Shown here piece by piece: positions 62,237 through 64,000 of a stretch of 64,000 nt of DNA. The stretch's first letter is position 1. Every line of letters starts with the position of its first letter. Origin of the DNA: G051903925 sp051903925 (lineage in GTDB: Bacteria > Pseudomonadota > Alphaproteobacteria > Zavarziniales > Zavarziniaceae); contig NZ_CP173678.1 of NCBI RefSeq assembly GCF_051903925.1, forward strand, positions 1,364,001-1,428,000. The letters run 5' to 3'. The notes under the pieces are model-generated. The model was given only the letters and a program-made list of their open reading frames with translations. It was not told the DNA's origin and ran no database searches. The position numbers were made by a program, and so were the translations under genes.

Positions 62237-63334
62237 TCATGCGGGATTGGCGTCGGGCCGCCCGGCGATCAGGGCGGGGTCGATGCCCACCGCCTTGACG
62301 ATGGCAAAGACCTGCGCACCGGGTGATAAATCCAGGATTTCCATGGACTTTCGCGTCACCAGGGCGGGCACCTGAACCGCCCCGCAGGCCAGGGTGACCA
62401 GGACCGATGTCGGGCCCCATGGGACCAGCTGCGTCACGGTGCCACGCAACACGTTGAGCGCGGACAGGCCCGCGGGTGCCGCGCGTGCCAGCATGATGTC
62501 GCGCGCCGCCAGGTGCAGGCGCAGGCGCCGGCCCGGGGCCAGGTCCACCGTCGGGACCAGCAGCGGGCCCGCCGGCGTGTCGACCTGGGTCAGGCCGTAG
62601 TCGACATCCTGGGCGATGACGTGGCCGGTCAGCACAACGCCTGGCGGCGCGCCGGCGGCGCCCTGCTGGCCGATCACCGCTTCGGCCGGGCCAACTGCCG
62701 TGACCCGCCCCGCCTCCAGGCGCACGACCGTGTCGGCCAGGCGCAGCACCTCGCCCAGGGCGTGGCTGACATAGACGATGGACAGCCCCGCCTGGTCGCG
62801 CAGGCGCTCGACATAGGGCAGGATCTCCTGCTTGCGCGCCTCGTCCAGGGCGGCCAGGGGCTCGTCCATCAGCACCAGCCGCGGGCCCATCAGCAGGGCC
62901 CGGCCCAGTGCCACGCGCTGCTTCTCGCCGCCCGACAGCGTGCGCGGGCGGCGACCCAGCAGGGTCTCCAGGCCCAGCAGCGCGATCACGGGCCCGATGG
63001 CGGGCAGGGCCGCACCGCGCGGCGCGAACAGCCGGCCATAGAGCAGGTTCTGGCGCACGCTGAGGTGGGGGAACAACTGGCCATCCTGGAACACCATGCC
63101 GATGCGCCGGCGGTGCGGCGGCGCGAAGCGGCCTTGCGTCGTGTCGACCAGGACCTGGCCATCGGCCACGATCCGCCCCGCCTGCGGCCGGGCCAGGCCG
63201 GCGATCAGGCGGACCAGCGTCGTCTTGCCGGCGCCGGACGGGCCGAACAGGGCGGTGACGCCGGGTCCGGCGGTGAACGCGACATCCAGCGTGAAGTCGC
63301 CCTGGGCATGGCGGACCGCCACCTCAAGCGTCAT
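62237..63334 (-). CDS. modC: Molybdate ABC transporter ATP-binding protein
   Basis: ModC powers molybdate import. The 365-residue protein has Walker A LFGPSGAGKTTLVRLIAGL, Q-loop MVFQDGQLFPHL, signature LSGGEKQRVALGRALL, Walker B LVLMDEPLAALDEARKQE and switch His in YVSHALGEV. The C-terminal domain (LSALNVLRGTVTQLV, ALVTRKSMEILDLSPGAQVF) is a molybdate-binding TOBE domain, which fixes the substrate. It follows modB after 33 bp. Confidence 0.95.
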   Translation of the reverse strand: MTLEVAVRHAQGDFTLDVAFTAGPGVTALFGPSGAGKTTLVRLIAGLARPQAGRIVADGQVLVDTTQGRFAPPHRRRIGMVFQDGQLFPHLSVRQNLLYGRLFAPRGAALPAIGPVIALLGLETLLGRRPRTLSGGEKQRVALGRALLMGPRLVLMDEPLAALDEARKQEILPYVERLRDQAGLSIVYVSHALGEVLRLADTVVRLEAGRVTAVGPAEAVIGQQGAAGAPPGVVLTGHVIAQDVDYGLTQVDTPAGPLLVPTVDLAPGRRLRLHLAARDIMLARAAPAGLSALNVLRGTVTQLVPWGPTSVLVTLACGAVQVPALVTRKSMEILDLSPGAQVFAIVKAVGIDPALIAGRPDANPA

Positions 63335-63367
63335 CGCGGTGCCTTCCCCGCCAGCCGGCGCGACAGG

Positions 63368-64000
63368 TCATTCCGTCTGGCCCAGGCGGTGCGCGGCGCG
63401 TCTGGCCAGCGCTTCCGACGCCACCAGCGCCGCGAAGGACAGCGCGATCGACACCAGCGTCAGGCGCAGGGCTGCCGCCTCACCCCCCGGCACCTGGAGC
63501 AGGGCGTAGATCGCCGTGGGCAGGGTTTGCGTCTCGCCCGGGATGTTGGAGACGAAGGTGATGGTGGCGCCGAACTCGCCCATCGCCTTGGCGAAGCCCA
63601 GCACGGCGCCGGCGATGATGCCCGGCACCATCAGCGGCAGCGTGATGGTCAGGAAGACCAGCGCCGGCCGCGCCCCCAGCGTGGCGGAGGCCTGTTCCAG
63701 GCGGCGGTCGATGCCCTCCGCCGACAGGCGGATGGCGCGCACCATTAGCGGGAAGCCCATCACCGCGCAGGCCAGCACCGCCCCGGTCCAGCGGAAGGCC
63801 AGCACGATGCCCAGGTGCTCCGCCAGGAATGTACCGATCACGCCGCGCCGGCCAAAGGCGATCAGCAGAAGATAGCCGGTCACGACCGGCGGCATGATCA
63901 GCGGCAGGTGGACCAGGGCGTTCAGCACGGAATGGCCCCAGAAGCGACCGCGTGCCAGGACAAGGGCGACCGCCACCGCGACCGGCAGGCTGGCCAGGGT
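63368..64000 (-). CDS. modB: Molybdate ABC transporter permease (5' end missing)
   Basis: The frame is open to the right edge of the window; 210 codons are present. Hydrophobic segments begin LASLPVAVAVALVLARG. The ModB signature PLIMPPVVTGYLLLIAFGRRG and the ATPase-contact loop QASATLGARPALVFLTITLP are visible. GEFGATITFVSNIPGETQTL is characteristic of ModB. The missing part should be only the N-terminal cytoplasmic end and first helix. modA presumably lies beyond the edge. Confidence 0.93.
   Translation of the reverse strand, partial: TLASLPVAVAVALVLARGRFWGHSVLNALVHLPLIMPPVVTGYLLLIAFGRRGVIGTFLAEHLGIVLAFRWTGAVLACAVMGFPLMVRAIRLSAEGIDRRLEQASATLGARPALVFLTITLPLMVPGIIAGAVLGFAKAMGEFGATITFVSNIPGETQTLPTAIYALLQVPGGEAAALRLTLVSIALSFAALVASEALARRAAHRLGQTE

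Overview
The window comes from a GC-rich alphaproteobacterium, most likely of the Rhodospirillales side of the class. The evidence is a gcrA cell-cycle gene with GANTC sites and a DnaA box upstream, the rplU-rpmA-obg-proB-proA-nadD-rsfS-rlmH-gpmI housekeeping string, short alphaproteobacterial flagellins with sigma-54 promoters, and class-typical palindromic repeats. Species cannot be named from sequence alone.

Region 1 (1-16,441) is a complete type I-C CRISPR-Cas locus except for the 5' end of cas3, which is cut by the window edge. The order is cas3 - 451-bp gap - cas5c - cas8c - cas7c - (GIY-YIG gene) - cas4 - cas1 - cas2 - leader - array. By hand count the array has 120 repeats and 119 spacers. 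The most important observation is in the cas3-cas5c gap. On the minus strand there is a 31-nt degenerate CRISPR repeat whose six stem pairs are replaced by compensatory pairs. It is followed by a guide-like segment and a terminator-like hairpin. The guide matches a site in the presumed cas5c operon promoter region next to a TTC PAM, and the only mismatches in the first 14 positions are at 6 and 12. This is the architecture of a cas-regulating, crRNA-like RNA (CreR type) that would let the Cascade effector repress its own operon.

Region 2 (16,442-19,210) lies between the array and a tRNA-Ser gene and looks like mobile or defence-associated DNA. It holds an ASCH/HUH-endonuclease gene that appears frameshifted, an XRE-type regulator with its own palindromic operator, and a second small GIY-YIG gene.

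Region 3 (19,211-28,940) is conserved core: ribosomal proteins L21 and L27, Obg GTPase, proline biosynthesis, NAD synthesis, RsfS, RlmH, phosphoglycerate mutase, a DUF429 protein and exonuclease III. Three families of palindromic repeats sit in its intergenic gaps.

Region 4 (28,955-47,062) holds a putrescine ABC transporter operon (potFGHI), a trehalose operon with a GH15 enzyme between otsB and otsA, an NMT1-like binding protein coupled to a 1001-residue hybrid histidine kinase with a Glu-substituted receiver, and bioF-bioA.

Region 5 (47,185-64,000) holds a MarR-controlled nitroreductase-fold gene, tRNA-Leu, a two-flagellin cluster with matched sigma-54 promoters and upstream inverted repeats, flaG and glycan/TPR genes, gcrA, argD-argF, hslO, and molybdate transporter genes modC-modB (modB cut by the right edge).
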